Positions 1-8,881 are shown, counted from the first letter of the stretch. The stretch is DNA of 61,074 nucleotides from Syntrophobacteraceae bacterium (GCA_025453975.1 JALOPI010000021.1:1-61074), one strand, 5' to 3'. A program made the numbers and translations. The notes: generated from the sequence alone by a model not told the origin.

Positions 1-106
1 TGACAGCCTCGTTGCCATCGCATTGCTCCGGCGGGTTTGTCCCTCCACCGCATTCCGCGTGAATGCCGATTCGCTCCTGAATCCGTGGACCAGAAAAAGG
101 AACGCC

Positions 107-1162
107 ATGTCCAGCCCGGATCATCTGTCGCCTTTTGTCGAGGTGGGTCGCGCCCTGTGCGATGGCGCGGACACCTACAGCGTCATGAATCTGATCTCGC
201 GCCGCATCGTCGAGACTCTCCGCATCGATGGCTGCCTGATCAAGATGAAGAGCCGCGAGGAGGATCGGTTGGAGCTGCTCTCCAGCTACGGGCTGAACGA
301 GAGCCTGCTGTATACCGAGGCCAGCAGCTCGCCCGACAGCGTGCTGTTCCAGCTTCCCAGGGAGCTGCTGTGCATCAGCCTGCCTCAGAAGGTGGACCGC
401 GTGCCCGAGGAGGAGCTCCTGCTGCTCCACGGGATCCGGGCTGCCGTCTTCATCCCCATCGAGGTGGAGCAGAAGACCCTTGCCATGGTGGCGCTCTTCA
501 GCAATGTGCAGCGGGAGCTCACCCGGGAGGAGATCAACTTCGCTGAAACCCTGGCTGCCCGCGGGATCCTCACCTTCGTGTGGCAGCGGCGGGTGGATGC
601 GCTCGTGGAGGAGGAGCGCAGGTACCTCCAGAGTTTCCAGGAATTGAGCAGCGCCATCAACTCGACCCTCAACATCGGCAAGGTCCTGGAGCTGGTGGTG
701 AAGCTGGTCACGCAGGTGCTCAACGGCAAGGGCTGCACCGTGCGGCTCCTGGACCCCAAGACACAGAACCTCTATGTGGCTCAGGCCTATGGCTTGAGCC
801 GCGAGTTTCTGGAAAAGGGGCCGGTGCACTCCAAGCTCAGCATCGCGGACAACATGGCGGGCAAGATCGTCATCGTCGACGATGTGTTCACGGATCCCCG
901 GCTGCAGTACCCGGCGGCGGTGGCTGAGGAGGGCATCCGCAAGGTGCTTTCCATTCCGTTGATGGTTCGAAGCAAGGTCATCGGAGTGCTGCGCTTCATG
1001 ACGGGGGAGCGGCCGCCTTTCACCCAGCGGGAGATCCATTTCGCGACGGCCGTCGCCCAGCAGTGCGCGTTCGCCATCGAAAATGCGCGCATGTACCAGC
1101 GGCTGAAATGCGAGTATCAGCAGATGCTCATCGACTTCGGCTACGACGGGAGCAGTGCATAG
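107..1162 (+). CDS. Tandem GAF-domain protein leading the hdr-flx locus
   Basis: The 351-residue protein appears to hold two GAF-type sensory domains, roughly residues 10-165 and 185-335, joined by a helical linker rich in Glu and Arg. I see no DNA-binding, kinase, GGDEF or HD output domain, so it probably works through a partner or by binding a small ligand. The ATG at 107 was chosen because AAAAAGG sits six bases upstream; the frame stays open further upstream but with only a TTG start. It ends 23 bp before hdrC on the same strand, so it is likely cotranscribed with the Hdr/Flx genes and may sense redox state or a metabolite for them. That regulatory role is inference; the GAF calls are from overall pattern. 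Confidence 0.75.
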   Translation: MSSPDHLSPFVEVGRALCDGADTYSVMNLISRRIVETLRIDGCLIKMKSREEDRLELLSSYGLNESLLYTEASSSPDSVLFQLPRELLCISLPQKVDRVPEEELLLLHGIRAAVFIPIEVEQKTLAMVALFSNVQRELTREEINFAETLAARGILTFVWQRRVDALVEEERRYLQSFQELSSAINSTLNIGKVLELVVKLVTQVLNGKGCTVRLLDPKTQNLYVAQAYGLSREFLEKGPVHSKLSIADNMAGKIVIVDDVFTDPRLQYPAAVAEEGIRKVLSIPLMVRSKVIGVLRFMTGERPPFTQREIHFATAVAQQCAFAIENARMYQRLKCEYQQMLIDFGYDGSSA

Positions 1163-1185
1163 GGGGGAGGGTCGGGAAGGATCGA

Positions 1186-1788
1186 ATGGAGCCTATCCAC
1201 GTTCTTGAGATTCAAAAGACCTGCGACGCCGGGTTCATCCAGGACGTCGAGGCGGCCAGCGGCCAGCGGGTCCGCAACTGCTACCAGTGCGGCAACTGCA
1301 GCGCATCCTGTGGCTACACGCGGTTTTATGACTACCCCGTGAGCCAGATCATGCGGCTGGTGCAGCTGGGGCAGAGGGACATCGTGCTGGGGTGCCGGTC
1401 GGTCTGGCTGTGCGCGGCGTGCCAGGGCTGCACCACGCGCTGCCCCTGCAACATCGACGTGGCTGCCGTCATGGAAGCCCTCCGGGTCATGTCCCGCCGG
1501 GACGGGAAGGTGTCCGAGGGGGATGTCCGCATGTTCTACGACGAGTTCCTCCGGTCCGTGAAAACCTTCGGGCGGGTGTTCGAAACCGGGCTTCTGCCGG
1601 TCTACGGGCTGCTTTCCAGGAAGCCCTTGACCGACATGGATCTGGCTCCCGGGGTTTTGAGGAAGGGGAAGCTCACTTTTTTACCGCACCGCATTGCCAG
1701 GCGCCGGGAGGTGACGGGGATTTTCGAGCGCTTCGAGGAGCTGCGTCGCAAGGGGGCGTCCGAGGGAGGCCGGGCCGATGACCACTGA
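1186..1788 (+). CDS. hdrC: Heterodisulfide reductase subunit C-like iron-sulfur protein
   Basis: The 200-residue protein carries two classical [4Fe-4S] motifs: CYQCGNCSASC (Cys 32, 35, 38, 42) and CAACQGCTTRCP (Cys 76, 79, 82, 86). This is the signature of HdrC, which passes electrons between HdrA and the catalytic HdrB. The ATG at 1186 has GGGAAGG five bases upstream; the frame is open back to 1063 inside the GAF gene, but that extension has no family resemblance. The 3' end overlaps hdrB by 11 bp, indicating translational coupling. In sulfate reducers such HdrABC sets act as soluble, flavin-based bifurcating units reducing a disulfide such as DsrC rather than CoM-CoB; the acceptor here is not shown by sequence. 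Confidence 0.93.
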   Translation: MEPIHVLEIQKTCDAGFIQDVEAASGQRVRNCYQCGNCSASCGYTRFYDYPVSQIMRLVQLGQRDIVLGCRSVWLCAACQGCTTRCPCNIDVAAVMEALRVMSRRDGKVSEGDVRMFYDEFLRSVKTFGRVFETGLLPVYGLLSRKPLTDMDLAPGVLRKGKLTFLPHRIARRREVTGIFERFEELRRKGASEGGRADDH

Positions 1789-2746
1789 GCGCCGCGGCGC
1801 CGATGAGAAAGGGGCCGGAAGCCGTCCACCCAAGGGACGCCGGGTGGCCTATTATCCGGGCTGCTCCCTGGACGGCCTCGCTTCGGAATACGATCTTTCG
1901 ACGAGGGCCGTCTGCGAGGCGCTGGGCATCGAGCTGGTCGAGATTCCCGATTGGAGCTGCTGCGGGTCGACCCCGGCCCATTCCTTCGATCCCCTCCTTT
2001 CGGGGGCCCTGGCCGGTCGGAACCTGGCCATTGCCGAGGGTATGGGGCTCGACGTGGTCATGACACCGTGTCCCGGCTGCCTGTGCTCCCTCAAGGGAGC
2101 CATCGAGGTCCATGAGGACCGGGAGAAGCGCGAGAGCTTCCTCCACATCCTCGGCATGCCCTTCCAGGGCCGGGTCCGTCCCATCTCGGCTCTGCAGCTG
2201 CTTTACGAAGCCCTCGAAGCCGGCCTGTTCCAGGATCGCGTGGTGAAGCCCCTGACGGATCGGGTCATCGCGCCCTATTACGGCTGTCTCCTGACCCGGC
2301 CGCCGGCCTTCGCCCGGTTCGACGACCCCGAAAACCCCGTTTCCATGGATCGTCTGCTGGAGGCTGTCGGGGCAACCATACCCGACTTTCCTTACAAGAC
2401 CGAGTGCTGCGGGGCCACCTACGGCGTCACGCGCAACCAGATCGTGGCCGAGCTGACGGGCCGCGTCCTGGACATGGCCCTCCGGGTGGGAGCCCAGGCC
2501 GTGGCCGTGGCCTGCCCCCTCTGCCAGCAGAACCTGGATCTCAGGCAGGAGCAGGTCAACCGCCACTGGAAGCGCTCCTTCGATCTGCCCGTGGTCTATC
2601 TGCCGCAGCTCCTGGGCCTGGCCCTCGGCATCGGTCCCGACCGGCTCGGTCTCGGCAAGCTCATGGTGAGCGCCGATTTTCTCCTGGTGCCGGCTACGCC
2701 GGCGGAGCCGGCCCCATCGAAAGAGCAGGAGCCCGGCGCTCCGTGA
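1778..2746 (+). CDS. hdrB: Heterodisulfide reductase subunit B-like protein
   Basis: The protein of 322 residues has two CCG domains. The first includes YYPGCSLDG and SCCGST, the second YYGCLLT, ECCGATYG and ACPLCQQNLD. These Cys-rich repeats ligate the non-cubane [4Fe-4S] clusters of the disulfide-reducing active site in HdrB. The first 20 residues are charged and not conserved in type, so a slightly later start is possible, although the ATG at 1778 overlaps hdrC neatly. Together with hdrC and hdrA it forms the Hdr core of the locus. The length matches the family (about 290-320). Confidence 0.93.
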   Translation: MTTERRGADEKGAGSRPPKGRRVAYYPGCSLDGLASEYDLSTRAVCEALGIELVEIPDWSCCGSTPAHSFDPLLSGALAGRNLAIAEGMGLDVVMTPCPGCLCSLKGAIEVHEDREKRESFLHILGMPFQGRVRPISALQLLYEALEAGLFQDRVVKPLTDRVIAPYYGCLLTRPPAFARFDDPENPVSMDRLLEAVGATIPDFPYKTECCGATYGVTRNQIVAELTGRVLDMALRVGAQAVAVACPLCQQNLDLRQEQVNRHWKRSFDLPVVYLPQLLGLALGIGPDRLGLGKLMVSADFLLVPATPAEPAPSKEQEPGAP

Positions 2747-2852
2747 TCTTCCCTTCCCGGGACAGGAGCAGGAACGGGCTTTTCTCCAGAACAGCCGTTG
2801 CTCTCGGACCCTCGCCTTCTCCGGGCGAGGATGTGCTTCAAGGAACTGAGCC

Positions 2853-4811
2853 ATGCGTATCGGCGTTTTCGTTTGCCAGTGCGGAACCAATATCGCGGCC
2901 ACGGTGGATACCGAGGCCGTAGCCCGGGAGGCCATGACGCTCCCCGACGTCGTCTACGCCACCAGCTACGTCTATACCTGCTCTCAGCCGGGGCAGGACG
3001 AGATCATCCACGCCATCCGGGAGCGGAATCTCCATGGCGTGGTGGTGGCGGCGTGCTCGCCGCGGATGCACGAGCCCACTTTCCGCCGGGCCGTGGAGAA
3101 AGCGGGTCTCAACCGTTTCATGTTCGAAATGGCCAACATCCGCGAGCACGTATCCTGGATCAGCAGCGACCGGGCGGCCAACACCCGGAAAGCCCAGGAC
3201 CTGGTGCGCATCGCCGTGGCCAAGCTCCGCTTCAATCAGCCGCTCTTCTCGACGAAGGTGCCGGTGAGCAAGCGGGTTCTGGTGATCGGCGGGGGCGTGG
3301 CGGGAATCCAGGCGGCCCTCGACTGCTCGGAGACAGGGCACGAGGTGGTGCTGGTGGAGCGCCAGGCCTCCATCGGCGGTAAGATGGCCAAGCTCGACAA
3401 GACATTCCCCACGGTGGACTGCTCTTCCTGCATCCTGGGCCCCAAGATGGTGGACCTTTCCCAGAAGGAGAATGTGACGCTCCACGCCATGAGCGAGGTG
3501 GAAAGCGTTTCCGGCTACGTCGGAAGCTTCACGGTCCAGGTGCGCAAGCGGACGACCTCGGTCCGCTGGGACCTCTGCACGGGATGTGGCCTGTGCGTGG
3601 AAAAGTGCCCTTCGCGCAAGGTTCCGGACACCTTCAACGAGAATCTGGGACTGGCCCGGGCCATCAACATCCCCTTTCCCCAGGCCATCCCCAAGAAGGC
3701 CGCCATCAACCGCGAGTACTGCCTCCATTACACCCGGGGGAAGTGCGGGGTCTGCGCCAAGGTCTGCCCGACTCAGGCCGTCGATTACCAGCTGGAGGAC
3801 GAGATCGTCACCGAGGAAGTGGGAGCCATCATCGTCGCCACGGGCTATGACCTGTTCGATCACTCGGTGTACGGGGAATACGGCGGAGGCCGCTATCCGG
3901 ACGTCATCTCGGGTCTGCAGTACGAGCGGATCCTGTCGGCTTCGGGCCCTTACGGGGGGCACATCCGGCGTCCGTCCGACGGCAGGGAGCCCAGGGACGT
4001 GGTCTTCATTTCGTGCGTGGGGTCCCGCGACATCTCCGTGGACCGCCCGTACTGCTCGGGGGTCTGCTGTATGTATCAGGCCAAGCAGGCCATCCTGACG
4101 CGGGATCACCTGCCGGGCTCCAACTGCTACGTTTTCTACATGGACATTCGATCCCCCGGCAAGGGGTACGACGAATTCGTGCGGCGCGCCCAGGAGGAGT
4201 ACGGAGCTCACTACATCCGGGGGCGGGTCGGAAAGGTTTACCCGCGCGGCGATCGCATGGTTGTCCAGGGAGCCGACACGCTCCTCGGGATCCAGGTGGA
4301 GGTGGAGGCGGACCTGGTGGTCCTGGCCACGGGGATCGACGCGTCGACGGGGGCCCGGGAGCTGGCGGAGAAGCTCCGCATTTCGTACGATCGTTACGGG
4401 TTCTACATGGAGAGCCACCCCAAGCTGCGGCCCGTGGAGACCAACACCGCCGGCGTGTACCTGGCGGGGGTCTGTCAGGGTCCCAAGGACATCCCGTCTG
4501 CCGTGGCCCAGGGAAGCGCGGCCGCGGCCAAGGTTCAGTCGCTCTTCGCCCGCGACATGATCGAGACCGATCCCCAGGTGGCTCTGGTGAACGAGCAGGC
4601 CTGCGTGAGCTGCGGGAAATGCCTGATGGTCTGCCCCTTCGGGGCCATTCAGTGGAAGGAGCTCCGTGGCGGTGTCCGGAAGGCCCAGGTGCTGCCGAGT
4701 GTCTGCCAGGGCTGCGGCCTGTGCGGCTCCACGTGCCCGCCCAAGGCCGTTCAGCTCCAGCATTGCACGGACAACCAGATCCTGGCCGAGGTGAACGAGC
4801 TCTGCGGGTGA
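2853..4811 (+). CDS. hdrA: Heterodisulfide reductase subunit A-like flavoprotein
   Basis: At 652 residues this is a full-length HdrA, the FAD subunit that performs electron bifurcation. It starts with the family hallmark MRIGVFVCQCGTNIA. The FAD-binding loop GGGVAG lies at 146-151, followed by the DCSSCILGPKM segment (Cys 190, 193) and a ferredoxin motif CTGCGLCVEKCP (Cys 242-252). A further cluster, CGVCAKVCP, lies near 300. Two more [4Fe-4S] motifs sit near the C-terminus, CVSCGKCLMVCP and CQGCGLCGSTCP. It follows hdrB after 106 bp and precedes the MvhD-like gene, so electrons probably enter through the Flx module and leave via HdrBC and ferredoxin. No internal frameshift is visible. Confidence 0.95.
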   Translation: MRIGVFVCQCGTNIAATVDTEAVAREAMTLPDVVYATSYVYTCSQPGQDEIIHAIRERNLHGVVVAACSPRMHEPTFRRAVEKAGLNRFMFEMANIREHVSWISSDRAANTRKAQDLVRIAVAKLRFNQPLFSTKVPVSKRVLVIGGGVAGIQAALDCSETGHEVVLVERQASIGGKMAKLDKTFPTVDCSSCILGPKMVDLSQKENVTLHAMSEVESVSGYVGSFTVQVRKRTTSVRWDLCTGCGLCVEKCPSRKVPDTFNENLGLARAINIPFPQAIPKKAAINREYCLHYTRGKCGVCAKVCPTQAVDYQLEDEIVTEEVGAIIVATGYDLFDHSVYGEYGGGRYPDVISGLQYERILSASGPYGGHIRRPSDGREPRDVVFISCVGSRDISVDRPYCSGVCCMYQAKQAILTRDHLPGSNCYVFYMDIRSPGKGYDEFVRRAQEEYGAHYIRGRVGKVYPRGDRMVVQGADTLLGIQVEVEADLVVLATGIDASTGARELAEKLRISYDRYGFYMESHPKLRPVETNTAGVYLAGVCQGPKDIPSAVAQGSAAAAKVQSLFARDMIETDPQVALVNEQACVSCGKCLMVCPFGAIQWKELRGGVRKAQVLPSVCQGCGLCGSTCPPKAVQLQHCTDNQILAEVNELCG

Positions 4812-4856
4812 GGGGTAATGGCTGACGGACGTGACGACAGGGGAAAAGAGGTGATC

Positions 4857-5345
4857 ATGGTGGTGGAAGAGGCGGTGCCCGCCAGCGGGACGGCCATCAG
4901 GATCGTGGGGTTTCTGTGCAACTGGTGCTCCTACGGCGGCGCCGACACGGCGGGGGTGTGCCGGTTCAAGCAGCCCACCACTCTGCGCATCATCCGCATC
5001 CCCTGCACGGGGCGGATGGACCCCTTGTTCGTGGCCAAGCCCCTCATTTACGGGGCCGACGGGGTGCTGGTCTCGGGGTGTCATCCCCGGGATTGCCACT
5101 ACGCCGTGGGCAACTTTTATGCACGCCGGCGGCTGGAGGTGCTCAAGCATTTCCTGCCGTTCATGGGAATCGACGAAGGCAGATTCCACTACACCTGGGT
5201 TTCGGCCTCGGAGGGCCAGCGGTGGCAGGAGGTGGTCACGCGTTTCTCGGAGCGGATCCATGCCCTGGGGCCCAACCCCGGCGTCGGCGCCCGGAGGGAG
5301 CCCCCTTCGTCGGCAGGGGTGCAGCCTGGTTTGGCCGGGGTCTAA
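4857..5345 (+). CDS. flxD: MvhD/FlxD-type iron-sulfur protein (Hdr-associated delta subunit)
   Basis: The small protein (162 residues) has the MvhD signature GFLCNWCSYGGADTAG, then IRIPCTGRMDP and SGCHPRDCHY, Cys pairs that bind a [2Fe-2S] cluster. In methanogens MvhD bridges the hydrogenase to HdrA; in sulfate reducers FlxD bridges the NADH-oxidising Flx module to HdrA. The ATG at 4857 is preferred because GAGGTGATC directly precedes it, an almost ideal Shine-Dalgarno. An ATG at 4818 in the same frame is possible and would add 13 residues. The tail after about residue 135 is Pro- and Gly-rich and looks unstructured. Confidence 0.9.
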   Translation: MVVEEAVPASGTAIRIVGFLCNWCSYGGADTAGVCRFKQPTTLRIIRIPCTGRMDPLFVAKPLIYGADGVLVSGCHPRDCHYAVGNFYARRRLEVLKHFLPFMGIDEGRFHYTWVSASEGQRWQEVVTRFSERIHALGPNPGVGARREPPSSAGVQPGLAGV

Positions 5346-5458
5346 CCCGGCCCCATCCGGGGGTGTGCGGGAATGAATGGCGGGGATCGCCAGGAACATG
5401 GGGTGGAAGCCCGGGGATCCGAGCCCGAACCTTGAAGCGGGAAGATGAAGGAATGACG

Positions 5459-6409
5459 ATGGAGCTGCGCGAGGCCGTTCAGGAGCGATGGCCGGAGCTG
5501 GAAGTGATGATCGGCTGGGGCTGGGGCTTCGACCCCCTTCACAGCCGCCCCCTGATGGCGAGGAGGGCCGAGGACATCGCGGGTCTCATCTGGAGCCCGT
5601 TCTGCGTGCAGAACCTCACGGGCTACCTGGTCAAGCCCCCCGTGGTCCAGGCCGAGGACAAGTCCAGAAAGGTGGGCATCTGCGTGAGGGGCTGCGACAG
5701 CCGATCCCTGGTGGCCCTGATCCAGGAGAAGCTCGTCACCCGCGACCAGCTCCTGGTTTTCGGTCTGCCGTGCCCGGGTACCCTGGACTGGCGCCGACTG
5801 GCGCTCCACGCTCCCCTTTCGGGCGTGAAGTCGGCGCGGCTCGAAGGGGAGCTTCTGTTGGTGGAAGGCAGCCGGGGCACCCAAAGCTTCACGCCGGACC
5901 AGTATCTGGCCAGGCGATGCCTCCGATGCGCCCATCCCAGCCCGCTGATCCACGATGTGCTCGTCGGCGGGCCGGTGGTCCCCCGGGCTACTGCCGAAAA
6001 CCGTTACGGAGACATCCAAAGGCTCGAGGAGGGTAGCCTCCCCGATCGCCTGGCTTTCTGGCAGGAGGAGCTGGACCGCTGCATCCGCTGCTATGCGTGC
6101 CGAAACGCCTGCCCCCTCTGCATCTGCCAGGACCGGTGCATCGCCGAGACCCGGGATCCCAAGTGGCTGACCCAGGCCATGGGCCTTCCGGAGAAGTTCC
6201 TCTTTCACTTCATCCACGCCCTTCACCTGGCGGGACGGTGCACCGAGTGCGGCGAGTGCGAGCGCGTGTGCCCCATGGAAATTCCCGTCGCCCTCATGAA
6301 GGAAAAGCTGGGCCGAATCGTCGGGGACCTGATGGGATACGAAGCGGGGCTCGACCCCGAAGCCACGCCGCCCCTGCTCACCTTCAGCCCGGCGGAGACG
6401 GGGGTTTGA
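5459..6409 (+). CDS. flxC: FlxC-like dicluster iron-sulfur protein of the Hdr-Flx complex
   Basis: The 316-residue protein has an N-terminal part with cysteines in CVRGCDSRSL and CLRCAH, reminiscent of FrhB/FdhB-type subunits. The C-terminal half has two ferredoxin motifs: CIRCYACRNACPLC and CTECGECERVCPME. It lies between flxD and flxB, so I assign it as the third Flx subunit that relays electrons between the flavin/NAD subunit and HdrA. The B versus C label rests on order and on the HydB-like look of the next gene, not on a search. Start: ATG 5459 has AAGGA six bases upstream; ATG 5453 adds two residues. Confidence 0.75.
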   Translation: MELREAVQERWPELEVMIGWGWGFDPLHSRPLMARRAEDIAGLIWSPFCVQNLTGYLVKPPVVQAEDKSRKVGICVRGCDSRSLVALIQEKLVTRDQLLVFGLPCPGTLDWRRLALHAPLSGVKSARLEGELLLVEGSRGTQSFTPDQYLARRCLRCAHPSPLIHDVLVGGPVVPRATAENRYGDIQRLEEGSLPDRLAFWQEELDRCIRCYACRNACPLCICQDRCIAETRDPKWLTQAMGLPEKFLFHFIHALHLAGRCTECGECERVCPMEIPVALMKEKLGRIVGDLMGYEAGLDPEATPPLLTFSPAETGV

Positions 6410-6481
6410 TGTTTTGACCGATGGGCGCATTCAGCTGTCGATCGATGAACGAATAGAGACAGATCAGAACAAGGACGATGC

Positions 6482-7546
6482 ATGGGAAGCATGGTTTTTA
6501 TCCGGGGAGATCGGCTCGCGGCCGCCCTGGACCGTCTGGCGGAGCGGTTTGACCTTTGGGTGCCTGCCGCCGCGTCGAGGGGTGGGGGCGCCATCCGTTT
6601 TGTGCGTTACCTGAGCGGCACCACGCCCGTTCTGGACCGGCTCACGGCCCTTTCACCCAAGGAAGCCGTTCAGCCCCAGGTGGAGCCTCTGCTGCGATTC
6701 AAGACCATCAAGGGGGAGGGATCTCGGGAGAGCGACAGGCTTGTCGTCGACGACCGCATCGAGGTCAAACCGACTCTCGTCTTCGGCTGCCGCCCGTGCG
6801 ACGCCCGGGCGGTCCAGCTCTCGGACCGAGTGTTCCTCGAAGGCCCCTACCTCGATGTTTACTACCGGGCTCGCCGCGAAAGCACGCTCCTGGCTGCCCT
6901 GGTCTGTCGCGAGGGTGATTCGGCCTGTTTTTGCAGCGCCGTGGGCGGCGGCCCCGCCGACACCGCCGGCGGCGATCTGCGGATCATCCCCTTGGAGGGG
7001 GGCCTGGTGCTGGAGGCTCTTCAGGAGCGAGGGGAGCTTCTGCTGGAGGGATGGAGCGAGGCGGCAACGGAGGCCGAGGGAGCCGAAGCCAGGCGCGTGG
7101 TTGAGGAAGTATCGGGCTGGCGGATGGGGGATCTCGAAACGAGAGGCTCCATCGAGGATTTCAAAAAGCGGTTCCAGGACCGCGACTACTGGCGTGATGT
7201 GGCCGAGCGCTGCCTCAGCTGCGGGATCTGCACCTTCGTCTGCCCCACGTGCTATTGCTTCACCATCACCGACGAAAAGAAGGACCTGGAAGGGGAGAGG
7301 CTGAGGTCGTGGGACTCGTGCATGTTCTATCAGTACAGCCTCGAGGCCAGTGGCCACAATCCGCGACCCACCCGCCTCGATCGGTATCGGAACCGGGTCG
7401 GCCACAAGTTCAGCTACTTTCCCGAGAAATACGACGGCCAGCTCTCCTGTACCGGGTGCGGGAGGTGCGTCCGCTTCTGTCCGGTTTCCATCGATATCCG
7501 GAGGGCCGTGGCCGGACTGAAGGAGAATGTCTGTGAATGCGCTTAA
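6482..7546 (+). CDS. flxB: FlxB-like iron-sulfur protein (AsrA/HydB family)
   Basis: The 354-residue protein resembles the beta subunit of cytosolic sulfhydrogenases and the AsrA subunit of anaerobic sulfite reductase. It has an N-terminal domain with VFGCRPCDARAV and two C-terminal ferredoxin motifs, CLSCGICTFVCPTC and CTGCGRCVRFCPVS. Such proteins carry electrons from an adjacent flavin/NAD(P) subunit, here flxA, with which it overlaps by 20 bp. AAGGA lies six bases before ATG 6482; ATG 6491 is an alternative. No hydrogenase large or small subunit is encoded nearby, so NAD(P)H rather than hydrogen is the likely donor. Confidence 0.82.
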   Translation: MGSMVFIRGDRLAAALDRLAERFDLWVPAAASRGGGAIRFVRYLSGTTPVLDRLTALSPKEAVQPQVEPLLRFKTIKGEGSRESDRLVVDDRIEVKPTLVFGCRPCDARAVQLSDRVFLEGPYLDVYYRARRESTLLAALVCREGDSACFCSAVGGGPADTAGGDLRIIPLEGGLVLEALQERGELLLEGWSEAATEAEGAEARRVVEEVSGWRMGDLETRGSIEDFKKRFQDRDYWRDVAERCLSCGICTFVCPTCYCFTITDEKKDLEGERLRSWDSCMFYQYSLEASGHNPRPTRLDRYRNRVGHKFSYFPEKYDGQLSCTGCGRCVRFCPVSIDIRRAVAGLKENVCECA

Positions 7547-8363
7547 TCCCTACTGCCCCGAGCTGGCGACGGTCCAGGAGGTGATCCAGGAGACGGCCAA
7601 CATCCGAACCCTCCGGATCACGTTGAACGACCCCGGGAAGATGCGTCGGTTCGCGTTCCAGCCGGGCCAGGTGGGCCAGCTTTCGGTATTCGGGGTGGGG
7701 GAGTCCACCTTCGTCATCAACTCACCTCCCACGTGCAAGGATTACCTTCAGTTCAGCATCATGCGGGTGGGCGAGGTGACCCAGCGCTTGCATCAATTGT
7801 CCGCGGGTGACCCTCTGGGGGTGCGCGCGCCGCTGGGAAACGCTTTCCCCGTGGATGCCATGGCGGGCAAGCACATCCTCTTCATCGCCGGCGGCATCGG
7901 CATGGCCCCCCTCCGGACGCTCCTCCTGACGCTCCTCGGCGAGCGCGAGCGCTACGGGGACATCACCCTGATCTATGGGGCCCGATCGCCCCATGACCTG
8001 TGCTACCGCTACGAATTCGAGGATTGGAAAGCTCGCGGGGCCGACCTGGTCCTGACCGTGGACCAGGAATTCCCCGGGTGGACCGAGCGGGTGGGGTTCG
8101 TGCCGACGGTGCTTTCGGAGGAATCCCCCTCCCCCCACAACCGCATCGCCGTCGTCTGCGGCCCCCCCATCATGATCAAGTTCGTCCTTTTCGGACTGAA
8201 GGAGCTGGAGTTCGAGGACCATCAGATCCTGACCACCCTCGAAAAGCGCATGAAATGCGGCATCGGCATCTGCGGGCGGTGCAACATCGGCTCCCGATAC
8301 GTCTGTGTGGACGGTCCGGTGTTCAACTTCGACCAGCTCCGCCACATGGTACCCGACCTGTAG
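7527..8363 (+). CDS. flxA: FlxA-like FAD/NAD(P)-binding oxidoreductase
   Basis: This is a ferredoxin-NADP-reductase-type protein of 278 residues, similar to the gamma subunit of cytosolic hydrogenases and to AsrB. The flavin-binding barrel comes first (residues about 15-110), then the NAD(P) domain with the Gly-rich IAGGIGMAPLRTLL and the CGPPIMI motif. Near the C-terminus a Cys cluster, MKCGIGICGRCNIGSRYVC, holds a [2Fe-2S] centre. It would oxidise NAD(P)H and feed FlxB/C/D and HdrA. With this gene the cluster reads hdrC-hdrB-hdrA-flxD-flxC-flxB-flxA, the exact reverse of the flxABCD-hdrABC order I recall from Desulfovibrio. Confidence 0.88.
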   Translation: MSVNALNPYCPELATVQEVIQETANIRTLRITLNDPGKMRRFAFQPGQVGQLSVFGVGESTFVINSPPTCKDYLQFSIMRVGEVTQRLHQLSAGDPLGVRAPLGNAFPVDAMAGKHILFIAGGIGMAPLRTLLLTLLGERERYGDITLIYGARSPHDLCYRYEFEDWKARGADLVLTVDQEFPGWTERVGFVPTVLSEESPSPHNRIAVVCGPPIMIKFVLFGLKELEFEDHQILTTLEKRMKCGIGICGRCNIGSRYVCVDGPVFNFDQLRHMVPDL

Positions 8364-8422
8364 AGCCCAAAGGCCACCGCCGCAGAGGAGCCGGGGGCGC
8401 GGAGCCATCCTGGAAGGAATGG

Positions 8423-8506
8423 ATGAGCGCCGTCTTCAGTGGGATGCTGGCGGCGCCCGATGCCACGGGAATGGGAATCCAGCTCATCATGGCACAACTG
8501 CTCTAA
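8423..8506 (+). CDS. Possible 27-residue peptide ORF
   Basis: This short frame runs from ATG 8423 to TAA 8506 and has GGAAGG five bases upstream, a better ribosome site than many genes here have. The peptide begins MSAVFSGMLAAPDATGMGIQ and is hydrophobic with no charged residues except one Asp. It sits between flxA and the next small gene on the same strand and could be a leader peptide, a small membrane peptide, or chance. Only the start signal supports it. Confidence 0.25.
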   Translation: MSAVFSGMLAAPDATGMGIQLIMAQLL

Positions 8507-8525
8507 CGGAAGCGAGGCCGACACC

Positions 8526-8831
8526 ATGCCCATCAGGATGCGGATCATGTTCCCCGGCAACTATTCGGTGGTGACGCGGTATTCGGGACAGGAGAAGCGC
8601 GAAAGATGCCAGAAGCTCACCATCCGGGACCTGACACCCGAGGAGCTGCGGCATCTGGGATCGGAGGGCCGCGGGGAGGATGTCCCCACGCATCAGATCA
8701 CCTTCTACGATTTCGGCTGCAAGCGGCTCCTGAATGCCAGGATCAAGGAAGACCGGGAAGATAAGGCTGTCTTCGAGACGCAAGGCAAGGAGTACGAGTT
8801 CTCGCCGATGCGCCCCGCGAGGAGGGAGTAG
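8526..8831 (+). CDS. Small conserved-looking protein of unknown function, end of hdr-flx operon
   Basis: The 101-residue protein, beginning MPIRMRIMFPGNYSVVTRYS, is charged, soluble and without cysteines apart from two. I do not recognise a family. ATG 8526 follows a purine-rich stretch (GGAAGCGAGG) and is the first start giving a compact product; the frame is open upstream from 8439 without a convincing start. It follows flxA by 162 bp on the same strand with only the tiny peptide ORF between, so it may be the last gene of the operon. Confidence 0.55.
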   Translation: MPIRMRIMFPGNYSVVTRYSGQEKRERCQKLTIRDLTPEELRHLGSEGRGEDVPTHQITFYDFGCKRLLNARIKEDREDKAVFETQGKEYEFSPMRPARRE

Positions 8832-8881
8832 CGAAGAGCCCGGCGACTCGAGCCATCCCTCTGGTGGTCGTCGGCATTGGC

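Noticed and set aside
2838..5399. Very long open frame on the minus strand opposite hdrA
   Set aside because: It is antisense to hdrA and neighbours, with a composition typical of a mirror frame in G+C-rich DNA and no family resemblance.
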